The notes below the pieces were generated by a model. The model was given only the letters and a program-made list of their open reading frames with translations. It was not told the origin of the DNA and did not search any database. A program made the translations under genes and the position numbers. Below are positions 37,359 through 45,330 of a stretch of DNA of 64,000 nucleotides, one piece after another; the first letter of the stretch is position 1, and each line of letters opens with the position of its first letter. Origin of the DNA: Hydrogenophaga pseudoflava (GTDB taxonomy: Bacteria; Pseudomonadota; Gammaproteobacteria; Burkholderiales; Burkholderiaceae_C); NCBI RefSeq assembly GCF_031020795.1, contig NZ_JAVHJP010000005.1, positions 65,362 to 129,361 on the forward strand, given 5' to 3'.

Positions 37359-38546
37359 ATGGACCCTATCCACAACCCATACTCCCCCGGCGCCGGCACG
37401 CCCCCGCCCGAACTGGCCGGTCGCGACGAGTTGCGGCGGCGCCTGGAAGTTGCCATCGGCCGCGTGCGCATCGGCAACCCCGCCAAGAGCATGATCCTCG
37501 TCGGCCTGCGCGGTGTGGGCAAAACCGTGCTGCTGGAACAGATGCGGCAGGACGCGGAGCAATCGGGCGTGCAAACCCTTCGCCTGGAAGCGCCGGAAAA
37601 CCGCTCCTTACCGGCGCTGCTGAGCCCGCAGCTGCGGCTGGCCCTTCTCAAGCTCAGCACCATCGAGAACGCCAAGGCACTGGCACAGCGGGGCCTGCGC
37701 GCCCTGGCGGGTTTTGCTAAGGCCCTCAAGCTGAAATACGACGACATCGAGGTCGGTATCGACCTGGAGCCCGAGCAGGGGCTGGCTGACAACGGTGACC
37801 TTGAAGGCGACCTCGCCACCCTGCTCGAACAGGTGGGGCTCGCTGCAAAGCAAGCCCGAACCGCCGTCGTGCTGTTCATCGACGAGCTGCAGTACGTGGA
37901 AGAGGAACAGCTGGCGGCGCTGATCACCGCCTTGCACCGCTGCGCCCAGCAGAAGCTGCCAGTCATGCTCGTTGGTGCCGGACTGCCACAGCTGGTGGGC
38001 AAGGCGGGCAAAGCCAAGTCGTATGCCGAGCGCCTGTTCGACTATCCCGTCGTGGGACCGCTGAGCCGGACCGATGCTGCCCTGGCCATCACCAAACCGG
38101 CAGAAGCACTCAAGGTCAGTTTTGCACCCGACGCTGTAGACCGGATCATCGACGTCACTCAGGGCTACCCGTACTTCCTGCAGGAGTGGAGCAAGCAGAC
38201 CTGGGACGCCGCGTCCGCCAGCCCGATCACGCCTCAAGACGTTCAGACCGCAGAGCCGCTAACGATCGCAGCCCTGGACGAAGGCTTTTTCAAAGTCCGT
38301 TTCGACCGGTGCAACCCCAGCGAACGCCGCTACCTGCGCGCCATGGCGGAGCTCGGCCCCGGCCCACACCGTTCAGGCGACATCGCCGCAAAGCTGGGCA
38401 AGTCGGTCAACACCTTCGCCCCCGTGCGCAGCAGTCTGATCAACAAGGGCATGGTCTGGAGTCCGAACCACGGCGAGACGGCGTTCACCGTGCCGCTGTT
38501 TGATGAGTTCATGCGGCGGGCGATGGTGATGCCTGAGGTGACGTAA
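37359..38546 (+). CDS. AAA/STAND-like ATPase of unknown role
   Basis: This 395-residue P-loop ATPase has the Walker A motif GLRGVGKTVLL (about 49-59) and the Walker B motif VVLFIDELQYV (about 168-178). The N-terminus NPYSPGAGTPPPELAGRDEL is typical of an ORC/archaeal-type ATPase family found sporadically in bacteria. The last 100 residues look like a winged helix (SGDIAAKLGKSVNTFAPVRSSLINKGMVW). Codon use is less GC-extreme than that of its neighbours, consistent with transfer. It is followed after 16 bases by a zinc-ribbon protein on the same strand. Its function is unknown; a DNA-linked switch or a defence role would be guesses. Confidence 0.85.
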   Translation: MDPIHNPYSPGAGTPPPELAGRDELRRRLEVAIGRVRIGNPAKSMILVGLRGVGKTVLLEQMRQDAEQSGVQTLRLEAPENRSLPALLSPQLRLALLKLSTIENAKALAQRGLRALAGFAKALKLKYDDIEVGIDLEPEQGLADNGDLEGDLATLLEQVGLAAKQARTAVVLFIDELQYVEEEQLAALITALHRCAQQKLPVMLVGAGLPQLVGKAGKAKSYAERLFDYPVVGPLSRTDAALAITKPAEALKVSFAPDAVDRIIDVTQGYPYFLQEWSKQTWDAASASPITPQDVQTAEPLTIAALDEGFFKVRFDRCNPSERRYLRAMAELGPGPHRSGDIAAKLGKSVNTFAPVRSSLINKGMVWSPNHGETAFTVPLFDEFMRRAMVMPEVT

Positions 38547-38562
38547 CCAACGTGGAGGACGA

Positions 38563-39375
38563 ATGCCTTTCGACAACGACGAGGTCACTTGTACCGAATG
38601 CGGCAAACAACTCGACGCAACTCCTCCTCCCCATGACCCTCGCCTTTGCCCGGTTTGTGGCAGCACCAAAAGAACATACTCAATCTCTATGGTCGAGAGA
38701 GTTGTAGTGCACGACGGATATGCCCTGAAGGGGAAGCGACCGAACGAGAAAAAGCCGTTTATTGAAGAGCGCTCATTGCCCAGCTTCTCGCGTATGAGAC
38801 AAAAATTCGTCCATCACCTGCGCGTGATTGATCGTGAAAATGATCACTATCTTGAAAGAGTTACCGACTATCAAAGCGGACACGTGATTCACGAGCAGGA
38901 AGAGCCGCTATCAATGCATCAAGGGCACGGTTCGGCAAAGCAACGCACTCCGCCGCAAAGCTCAATCACCTTGTTCAATCGCACCTGCTCCATGCTTCAA
39001 AGAATCCACCACGCCGCCATCATCTGCTCCGACTACCAGCGCTCCAGGCGCTTCTACACCGAGGTTCTGGGCCTGACGGTCATTGCCGAGCACTTCCGCG
39101 AAGCGCGCAATTCCTGGAAGCTGGACCTGGGTCTGCCCGACGGCTCGCAGGTGGAGCTGTTCTCCTTCCCCAGCGCGCCGCCGCGCCCGTCCTACCCCGA
39201 GGCGCAGGGCCTGCGGCATCTGGCGTTCGTGGTCGACGATGTGCCGGCCTGCAAGGCGCGGCTGGAGGCGCAGGGGGTGGCGGTGGAGCCGGTGCGGGTG
39301 GACGAGTACACCGGCCGGCGCTTCACCTTTTTCAGCGACCCGGACGGCCTGCCGCTGGAGCTGTACGAGGCGTGA
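38563..39375 (+). CDS. Zinc-ribbon protein in frame with a YaeR/GloA2-type VOC protein
   Basis: A single 270-codon frame holds two unlike parts. Residues of about 1-130 carry a CTECGK...CPVCGS zinc ribbon and a charged region ending EPLSMHQGHGSAKQR, which looks like a complete small protein. Residues 144-270, starting at an internal in-frame ATG (38992), are a full-length VOC/glyoxalase-fold protein of the YaeR type (IHHAAIICSDYQRSRRFYTE, LELFSFP-like strand, FFSDPDGLPLELYEA). No stop separates them. Either a fusion protein is made, or the VOC protein starts at 38992. The first half is A/T-richer, the second matches the host, so the boundary may be an insertion edge. Confidence 0.7.
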   Translation: MPFDNDEVTCTECGKQLDATPPPHDPRLCPVCGSTKRTYSISMVERVVVHDGYALKGKRPNEKKPFIEERSLPSFSRMRQKFVHHLRVIDRENDHYLERVTDYQSGHVIHEQEEPLSMHQGHGSAKQRTPPQSSITLFNRTCSMLQRIHHAAIICSDYQRSRRFYTEVLGLTVIAEHFREARNSWKLDLGLPDGSQVELFSFPSAPPRPSYPEAQGLRHLAFVVDDVPACKARLEAQGVAVEPVRVDEYTGRRFTFFSDPDGLPLELYEA

Positions 39376-39380
39376 GGCCT

Positions 39381-39466
39381 ATGAATCCAGCGCCGGGCCG
39401 CCCCAAGCTGGATTCACACCCCCTCGAGGGGCAGCGACCCGCGCAGCGGCGGAGCGTGGGGGCCTA
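39381..39466 (+). repeat. Dispersed GC-rich intergenic repeat, copy C
   Basis: The element has a hairpin with arms GAATCCAGC/GCTGGATTC around GCCGGGCCGCCCCAA, then a palindrome CCCCTCGAGGGG, then a 36-base block (39428-39463) identical in reverse complement to 15807-15842 inside hoxX. The last bases run into the stop codon of the following minus-strand gene. It lies between two convergent genes and could also act as a bidirectional terminator-like structure. Confidence 0.8.
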
Positions 39467-40333
39467 GTTCAGTTCCATGACCCTGGCCGGAAAGTCGTAG
39501 TTCTCGTCCAGCGCGCGCGCCGCCATCACCGGCAGCATGTGGGTGATGAACACCTCGCCGACCCAGCGGCGCACGGCCGGGTCGGCCGGTTTGGTTTTGG
39601 CGTGCAGGGTGAAGGCGCAGAAGCGGGTGATGCCGATGTCTTCGGTCAGGCCCAGTGGCACGTGCGGTGCGCGCAGCTGGCCTTCGGGCAGGGCGTGGGT
39701 GGTTTCCAGGCGCCAGGCGCCGAGCATGCGATCGAAGTGGCCGACGGTGCCCTTGCGCCAGATTTCGGCCACGTAGACGTTCCAGGCGCCGGGCTCTTCG
39801 GTGATGAAACCCCAGTCGAACTCGTGGACCGCGTCCGGCTCGGTGTCGAACACGCCGACCTCGCGCACGTCGTCGCGCATCGCGAACTCGGTGAACATCG
39901 CACCCGGCCCGGTCGGGCGGTCGTCGATGAAGCGGCTGACCGCCACGGGGTCGGCCACGAACAGCGGCTCGGGTTCGCTCCAGGCGCGTTTGGCGCGGTT
40001 GAGCAGGCGCGCGGTGGCGTCCACGCTCTTCTGCGCGTTGATGACCCAGTCCATGAAGGTCTTGCGGCCTTCGGGTTTGGACAGCTGCTCGACCGCCTGG
40101 TCGAAGGCGGCGTCGTCCTTGAGGTAGCCGTCCTCGCGCAGGCGCAGCACGATGTCCAGCAGCGAGTTGCGGGTGATGTGCTCCAGCGTGTAGGCCAGGT
40201 CGCCGCCGGGGTAATCGGTCATGGTGCGGCGGATCCAGTCCATCGTCGCCTCGTGCGACAGACCCTGCGGCGCGCGCGGCAGGTCGTTGAAGAGCGCGCG
40301 CAGCACGCGCACCGTGTCCAGATCGCTGGCCAT
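39464..40333 (-). CDS. Conserved protein of unknown function
   Basis: This 289-residue soluble protein has a helical N-terminal half (LFNDLPRAPQGLSHEATMDWIRRTM and LEHITRNSLLDIVLRLREDGYL in part) and a mixed C-terminal half with WGFITEEPGAWNVYVAEIW and FCAFTLHAKTKPADP. There is no signal peptide, membrane segment or recognised catalytic motif. I do not recognise the family. The ATG at 40333 was chosen as the last start before the conserved-looking helical region; the longer frame reads over the promoter area of the divergent phosphatase gene. Its stop codon is at the edge of the repeat. Confidence 0.72.
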   Translation of the reverse strand: MASDLDTVRVLRALFNDLPRAPQGLSHEATMDWIRRTMTDYPGGDLAYTLEHITRNSLLDIVLRLREDGYLKDDAAFDQAVEQLSKPEGRKTFMDWVINAQKSVDATARLLNRAKRAWSEPEPLFVADPVAVSRFIDDRPTGPGAMFTEFAMRDDVREVGVFDTEPDAVHEFDWGFITEEPGAWNVYVAEIWRKGTVGHFDRMLGAWRLETTHALPEGQLRAPHVPLGLTEDIGITRFCAFTLHAKTKPADPAVRRWVGEVFITHMLPVMAARALDENYDFPARVMELN

Positions 40334-40479
40334 GTCGGTCCCGGTGTCAGATAGAGAGGTGATCGATCGCCCGTGCCGGCGCGCCACCGCGGCGAGCCGT
40401 GCCCAGTGGACAGCATAGTCGCGAGCCCCGGGGGTTGAATACCCGGAAAAGTCACGTGTTTGCGGTTCAAATGCAGGCC

Positions 40480-40983
40480 ATGAACGCCACGACTCCTTCC
40501 CGCTACCGCATTCTTTTCGTCTGCATGGGCAACATCTGCCGCAGCCCCACCGCCCAAGGCGTGTTGGAGGCGAAGGTCCGTGCGGCCGGCCTGGCCGACC
40601 GGGTCGACGTGGACTCGGCCGGCACGCTGGGCTACCACGCGGGCTCACCGCCCGACCACCGCAGCCAGGCGCACGCGCTGCGGCGCGGCTACGACCTGTC
40701 GAACCAGCGCGCGCGCCAGCTGACGGCGGACGACTTCGAAGCCTTCGACCTGGTGCTGGTGATGGACTGGGACAACCACGTGGCGGCCGAGCGGCTGTGC
40801 CCGCCCCGGCACATCCGCAAGCTGCGCCGTTTCGCCGAGTTCTGCGAGCGGCACGACAGCCCCGTCGTGCCCGACCCGTACCAGGGCGGGCCGGACGGGT
40901 TCGAGCACGTGCTCGACCTGGTCGAGGACGGCAGCGAGGGGCTGCTGGCGCACGTGCGCCGGCAGCTGGGACTGGCGCCCTGA
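40480..40983 (+). CDS. Low-molecular-weight protein-tyrosine phosphatase
   Basis: This 167-residue phosphatase has the active-site loop VCMGNICRSPTA (C-x5-R-S) near the N-terminus, the SAGT strand and the general acid in VVPDPYQGG. This is the complete family pattern. A second ATG nine bases upstream is possible. In proteobacteria such enzymes dephosphorylate tyrosine kinases of polysaccharide export or act as stress-linked arginine/tyrosine phosphatases. Here it stands alone, divergent from the gene on its left, with no kinase nearby. Confidence 0.94.
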   Translation: MNATTPSRYRILFVCMGNICRSPTAQGVLEAKVRAAGLADRVDVDSAGTLGYHAGSPPDHRSQAHALRRGYDLSNQRARQLTADDFEAFDLVLVMDWDNHVAAERLCPPRHIRKLRRFAEFCERHDSPVVPDPYQGGPDGFEHVLDLVEDGSEGLLAHVRRQLGLAP

Positions 40984-41005
40984 CCCGCCCGCCTTCCGCC
41001 CGGCC

Positions 41006-41986
41006 CTACTCCTTGAACGTCAGCCTGGCATCGTTGGCGATGCGCCGGTAGAGCACCATGTCCTGCTGGACCGCGCTGGCCAGCGCCGAGGGCGACCCGC
41101 TGGCGGCGGTGATGCCCAGGTCTTCCATCTGTTTGGTCAGGCCGGGGTCGGCCAGCGCTGCGTTGACGGCCTTGTTCAGCCGCTCCACCACCGCAGCCGG
41201 CGTGCCCACCGGGGCGAACAGGCCCAGCCAGGACCCGAGGACAAAGTCCTTGAGACCGCTTTCCGCCGCCGTGGGGACGCCGGGCAGGCGCGGGTCGCGG
41301 TGTGTGCCGGTGACCGCGACGATCTTCACCTTGCCTGCATCGGCATAGGACTTGGCGGTGGCGTCGAAGGTCAGGTCCAGCACCCCGCCTGCGACGTCGA
41401 TGATGGCGGCCGCGGTGGACTTGTACGGCACATGGACCATCTCCGTGCCCGTCAGGCTCTGGAAGAACTCGCCGGCAAAGTGGGCCCCGCTGCCCATGCC
41501 CGCGCTGCCGTAGCTCAGCTTGCCGGGGTGCTTGCGGGCGTGGGCGATGAACTCGCCGAGGGTGTTGACGGGCAACCGGGTGCTCACCGCCACGGGCAGG
41601 CCGTAGGTGCCCACCAGGGCCACAGGCGCCAGCGCCTTCACCGGGTCGTACTTCACCGCCGAGTCCGTGATGGGCAGGATGGTGTAGCTGGGGTTGGTGA
41701 AGAGCAGGGTCGTGCCGTCCGGGTCGGCGCGCATGACGGCCTCGGAGCCGATGCGCGAACCCGCCCCAGGGCGGTTCTCGATGACCAGGGTCTGCGCCAG
41801 CGACTTCGACACGCGGTCCAGAACGCCCCGCGCCACCTGGTCGGTGATGCCGCCCGCCACGAAGGGCACGACCACTTTGATGACGCCGGGACCTGCGACG
41901 GATTGCGCCGACGCCGCGGCCGACGCGCCGAGCAGGGCCGCGCCGGCAAGTGTCTGGAGCAGGCGGCGCCTGGAGGGATCAAACAT
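41006..41986 (-). CDS. Bug-family tripartite tricarboxylate transporter substrate-binding protein
   Basis: This 326-residue periplasmic binding protein is of the TctC/Bug type, widespread in Burkholderiales. A basic N-terminus with RRRLLQTLAGAALLGASAAASAQS is an export signal, perhaps Tat-like. The binding fold shows IKVVVPFVAGGITDQVAR, IENRPGAGSRIGSE and YGSAGMGSGAHFAGE. The membrane partners TctA and TctB are not in the window, as is common for Bug proteins. It is the last gene of the minus-strand catabolic region, suggesting uptake of an organic acid related to that pathway. Confidence 0.93.
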   Translation of the reverse strand: MFDPSRRRLLQTLAGAALLGASAAASAQSVAGPGVIKVVVPFVAGGITDQVARGVLDRVSKSLAQTLVIENRPGAGSRIGSEAVMRADPDGTTLLFTNPSYTILPITDSAVKYDPVKALAPVALVGTYGLPVAVSTRLPVNTLGEFIAHARKHPGKLSYGSAGMGSGAHFAGEFFQSLTGTEMVHVPYKSTAAAIIDVAGGVLDLTFDATAKSYADAGKVKIVAVTGTHRDPRLPGVPTAAESGLKDFVLGSWLGLFAPVGTPAAVVERLNKAVNAALADPGLTKQMEDLGITAASGSPSALASAVQQDMVLYRRIANDARLTFKE

Positions 41987-42021
41987 GGGAGTCTCCTGGT
42001 TGTGATTCGAGAACAGGACGA

Positions 42022-43500
42022 TCAGTGGTGGTCGATGCCGTCCCAGCACAGGTACTTGATTTCGAGGAACTCGTCGATGCCGTACTGGGAGCCTTCGCGC
42101 CCCAGGCCGCTCTGCTTGACGCCACCGAAGGGCGCGACCTCGGTCGAGATCAGACCGGTGTTGATGCCCACCATGCCGGACTCGATGGCCTCGGCCGTGC
42201 GCCAGATGCGGGACGCGTCCCGGCTGAACAGGTAGGCTGCCAGGCCGAACTCGGTGTCGTTGGCCATCGCGATCGCCTCGTCGTCGGTGTGGAAGCGGAT
42301 CAGGGGCATCACGGGGCCGAAGGTTTCCTCGATCGCGACGGCCATCCGGGGCCCCACGTCGGCGAGCACCGTGGGTTCGTAAAAGCCGCCCCCCAGGGCG
42401 TGGCGCCGCCCGCCGGTGAGCACGCGCGCCCCGGCCGCGACAGCGTCGGCCACGTGCGCCTCGACCTTGCGCACGGCGGCCGCGTCGATCATCGGCCCGA
42501 TCTGCACGCCGTCTTCCAGACCGTGGCCGACCTTCAGGCCCGCCACGCGCTCGGCCAGGCGCCGCGCCAGCGCGTCGTGAATGCCGTCCTGCACCATCAC
42601 GCGGTTGGCGGCGATGCAGGACTGGCCTGTGTTGCGAAACTTGGCCACCAGGATGCCTTCGACCGCGAGGTCGAGGTCCGCGTCGTCGAACACGATGCAG
42701 GGCGCGTTGCCGCCCAGCTCCATCGAACACTTCTTGATGGTGGCGGCGGACTGTTGCAGCAAGACCCGGCCGACTTCCGTCGAGCCGGTGAAGGTGAGCT
42801 TGCGCACTAGGGGGTGCGCGGTCAGCACGCCCCCGATGGCGCGCGTGTCGCTGCCGGTGACCACGTTGAACACGCCGGCCGGCACGCCCGCGCGCAGGGC
42901 GAGTTCGCCCAGGGCCAGCGCCGTCAACGGGGTCTGGCTGGCGGGCTTGACCACCATGGTGCAGCCCGCGGCGAGCGCCGGGCCGGCCTTGCGGGCGATC
43001 ATTGCGGCCGGGAAGTTCCAGGGCGTGATCGCCGCGCAGACGCCGATGGGCTGCTTGAGGGCGACGATGCGCTGCGTGTCCTTGGGGGCGGGGATCACGT
43101 CGCCGCGCACGCGCTTGGCTTCTTCGGCGAACCACTGCACAAAACCGGCGGCGTAGTCGATTTCACCGTGCGCTTCGGCCAGGGGCTTGCCCTCCTCCAG
43201 CGTGATCAGCGCGGCCAGGTCGTCCTTGCTGTCCACGATGAGCTGCCACCAGCGGTACAGGACCTGCGAACGGTGCTTGGCCGTGGTTTTGCGCCAGCTG
43301 CGGAAGGCCTTGTCCGCGGCTTCCACGGCGCGGGTGACTTCGGCCTCCTTGCAGCGTGGGAGGCGGGCCAACAGTTCTCCGTTGGCCGGATTGAAGAGAT
43401 CCGAAGCGCCGTGCGGCGTGTCGGTGACCCATTGGCCGTCGATCAGCGCGGCTTCGCGCCAGAGGCCGGGGTCTTTGAGCAGGGTCTTCATGGTTTGCAT
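42022..43500 (-). CDS. NAD(P)-dependent aldehyde dehydrogenase, succinate-semialdehyde type
   Basis: This 492-residue aldehyde dehydrogenase is closest in pattern to the GabD group. The catalytic cysteine is in GQSCIAANR, the general base glutamate in MELGGNAP, and the cofactor-binding region in TPWNFPAAMIARKAGPALA. It would oxidise a semialdehyde to the acid, fitting the end of a ring-cleavage route. An alternative ATG at 43491 is three codons in. It starts five bases after the stop of the EthD gene, so it is co-transcribed. Confidence 0.92.
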   Translation of the reverse strand: MQTMKTLLKDPGLWREAALIDGQWVTDTPHGASDLFNPANGELLARLPRCKEAEVTRAVEAADKAFRSWRKTTAKHRSQVLYRWWQLIVDSKDDLAALITLEEGKPLAEAHGEIDYAAGFVQWFAEEAKRVRGDVIPAPKDTQRIVALKQPIGVCAAITPWNFPAAMIARKAGPALAAGCTMVVKPASQTPLTALALGELALRAGVPAGVFNVVTGSDTRAIGGVLTAHPLVRKLTFTGSTEVGRVLLQQSAATIKKCSMELGGNAPCIVFDDADLDLAVEGILVAKFRNTGQSCIAANRVMVQDGIHDALARRLAERVAGLKVGHGLEDGVQIGPMIDAAAVRKVEAHVADAVAAGARVLTGGRRHALGGGFYEPTVLADVGPRMAVAIEETFGPVMPLIRFHTDDEAIAMANDTEFGLAAYLFSRDASRIWRTAEAIESGMVGINTGLISTEVAPFGGVKQSGLGREGSQYGIDEFLEIKYLCWDGIDHH

Positions 43501-43505
43501 CCGTT

Positions 43506-44255
43506 TCAGGCTTCGAGCCGCTCGTAGATGAGCACCTCGGTCGCGCAGACGAAGAACGACTGCGCAGGGTCGTAGAACGCGGCTCCGGCTTCGGCATTGA
43601 TCGCCAGCAGCGCGCGCTCGTACGCCCGGAACGTGCCCACGGAGGCGGTGCTGTCGAACCACAGGCTGCCGACGCCTTCGTAGATCGGGACGTCCTTGGC
43701 GCCGAAGTACGCCAGCATCGGATTGAACTCACTGACCTGGCGGTTGTGCACGCAACGCCGGATCGCGGCGGCCGCCAAGGGCGACGCGGCCAGCGCGCGT
43801 TCGTGCGCCCGCGCCCAGCGCTCGAAGAACACCGCCAGGTCCAGGCCGTCGGCCATGCGCAGGTACTGCATGACCTTGGCGCCGACCGCGCGGCCGGGCT
43901 GCGGCACCGGCTGTTCGGCCTCCACCGCCACCAGGCTGAGCGTGCGGCTGGTGTCGGCGAAGTTGGCCGCATCGGGCCCCACCTTCGTGCGCACATGCTC
44001 GTGTGCGAAGTTGGCCTGCATGTCCTGCGGGCTGTCCCACCACAGCTCGGTGATCGAGTCGCGTGCCATCGTCATCGCGTGCACGCTGTCGGCGCCGCTG
44101 CCGTAGGCGCTGTCGAAGACGTGGTTCTGCACGTAGCGGCGCAGCTTGACCGGCTGCTCTTTCGAGATCGCGCCGTGCACATGCTGCACGTAGGCCAGGT
44201 ACTCGGCATGCGTCATGCCGGGCTTGCGGCAGAGGGCTGCCATCATCTTGATCAT
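43506..44255 (-). CDS. EthD-domain protein (tandem ferredoxin-like barrels)
   Basis: This 249-residue protein contains two EthD-like dimeric alpha-beta barrel units. The first begins MIKMMAALCRKPGMTHAEYLAYVQHVHGA in pattern, and the second begins around KVMQYLRMADGLDLAVFFERWARAHE. EthD proteins occur in degradation clusters for ethers and aromatics, mostly with unknown roles. A good AAGGAA ribosome site precedes the ATG at 44255, deciding against the longer frame. It lies between the DapA-family and aldehyde dehydrogenase genes. Confidence 0.85.
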   Translation of the reverse strand: MIKMMAALCRKPGMTHAEYLAYVQHVHGAISKEQPVKLRRYVQNHVFDSAYGSGADSVHAMTMARDSITELWWDSPQDMQANFAHEHVRTKVGPDAANFADTSRTLSLVAVEAEQPVPQPGRAVGAKVMQYLRMADGLDLAVFFERWARAHERALAASPLAAAAIRRCVHNRQVSEFNPMLAYFGAKDVPIYEGVGSLWFDSTASVGTFRAYERALLAINAEAGAAFYDPAQSFFVCATEVLIYERLEA

Positions 44256-44284
44256 GGTTGTTCCTTGTCTGGTCGTTGTTGCCA

Positions 44285-45304
44285 TCAGCAGGGATGACGG
44301 CCGGTCATGAACGCCGAATCGGGGTCGGCCGTGACCTCGCAGCCCGAGGCCATCAGGCCCTGGCGCAGCGACTTCATGAAGCGGTCGGGGATGCGCAGCG
44401 TGGGCGCGCGCAGCGGGCCGCCGTTGAAGCCGGCCAGCCAGTCCTGGTACTTCCACTGCGTGCGGTTGAGTGCGCCGATGGCCGGCGCCGACGCGGCCGA
44501 GGCCGCGGTGTTGGCCTGGCGCGCCGGGTTCACCTTCCAGTACAGCTGCATCGCCTCTTCCCAGCGGCCGGTGCGCGCCAGCTCGAACGCGCGCGGGTAG
44601 TAGTCGCCCATCCACTGCGTGTTGCTGGTGCCCGAGAACTGCAGCTGCATCAGGCTCATCAGCGGAATCGCGTCGGCCTCGATGGGGCAGCTGATCACCA
44701 CCTCGTCACGGAAGTGGTGGTACATCTCGCAGATGCCGGCCGGCAGCGGGAAGCCCTGTTCCGACTTGATGGCCACGATGTTGGGGCAATCGGCCAGCAG
44801 GCGCCGCACCAGTTCCACCGACATGCCGGCCGGGTGCACGCGCTCGAAGCCCCAGGTCGGGATGGGAAACAGCATCACGCCCAGGTCGGTGGCGTCGCAG
44901 AAGGCCTTGGTGTAGTCGTGGATCTCCTGCTCGCTGGTCGGCCAGAAGTTCGACGGGTACGACAGCAGCACCAGGTCGGCACCGGCCTTCTCGGCCAGCT
45001 TCACGGCCCGGATGTTCTCGGCCAGCGTGCCGAAAGCGGCATGGAAGAACAGGCCCAGCTGGCCACCGGCGGTGTCGCGCGCCAGCGCGGTGAACTGCGC
45101 GTTCTCTTCGGCGGTGATCGCGACCTCGGAGCACAGCAGCGTGTAGGTGAAGCCCAGCTTCTGGGTCAGCTCGATGTCGTGGCGGATGCCGCGCTCGTTG
45201 AGCCGGCTGAGGTCGGCCGAATAGGACGGGATGGTGACTGCGGAGCAGCCCAACAGATGTTCACGGGCCCAGGCGCGGGCGTCTTTGCGTTGGTACGAAG
45301 CCAT
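44285..45304 (-). CDS. DapA-family aldolase/lyase
   Basis: This 339-residue TIM-barrel lyase belongs to the dihydrodipicolinate synthase/N-acetylneuraminate lyase superfamily. The Schiff-base lysine is in NIVAIKSEQG. The usual YYNxP-type segment is altered (LFPIPTWGFERVHPAG), and the C-terminal 40 residues are longer than in DapA. This fits a catabolic aldolase or hydratase-aldolase acting on a pyruvate-derived adduct rather than lysine synthesis. It is followed by the EthD gene. Confidence 0.82.
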   Translation of the reverse strand: MASYQRKDARAWAREHLLGCSAVTIPSYSADLSRLNERGIRHDIELTQKLGFTYTLLCSEVAITAEENAQFTALARDTAGGQLGLFFHAAFGTLAENIRAVKLAEKAGADLVLLSYPSNFWPTSEQEIHDYTKAFCDATDLGVMLFPIPTWGFERVHPAGMSVELVRRLLADCPNIVAIKSEQGFPLPAGICEMYHHFRDEVVISCPIEADAIPLMSLMQLQFSGTSNTQWMGDYYPRAFELARTGRWEEAMQLYWKVNPARQANTAASAASAPAIGALNRTQWKYQDWLAGFNGGPLRAPTLRIPDRFMKSLRQGLMASGCEVTADPDSAFMTGRHPC

Positions 45305-45330
45305 GGTGTTCCTTGTGGAGGCGGGACGGG

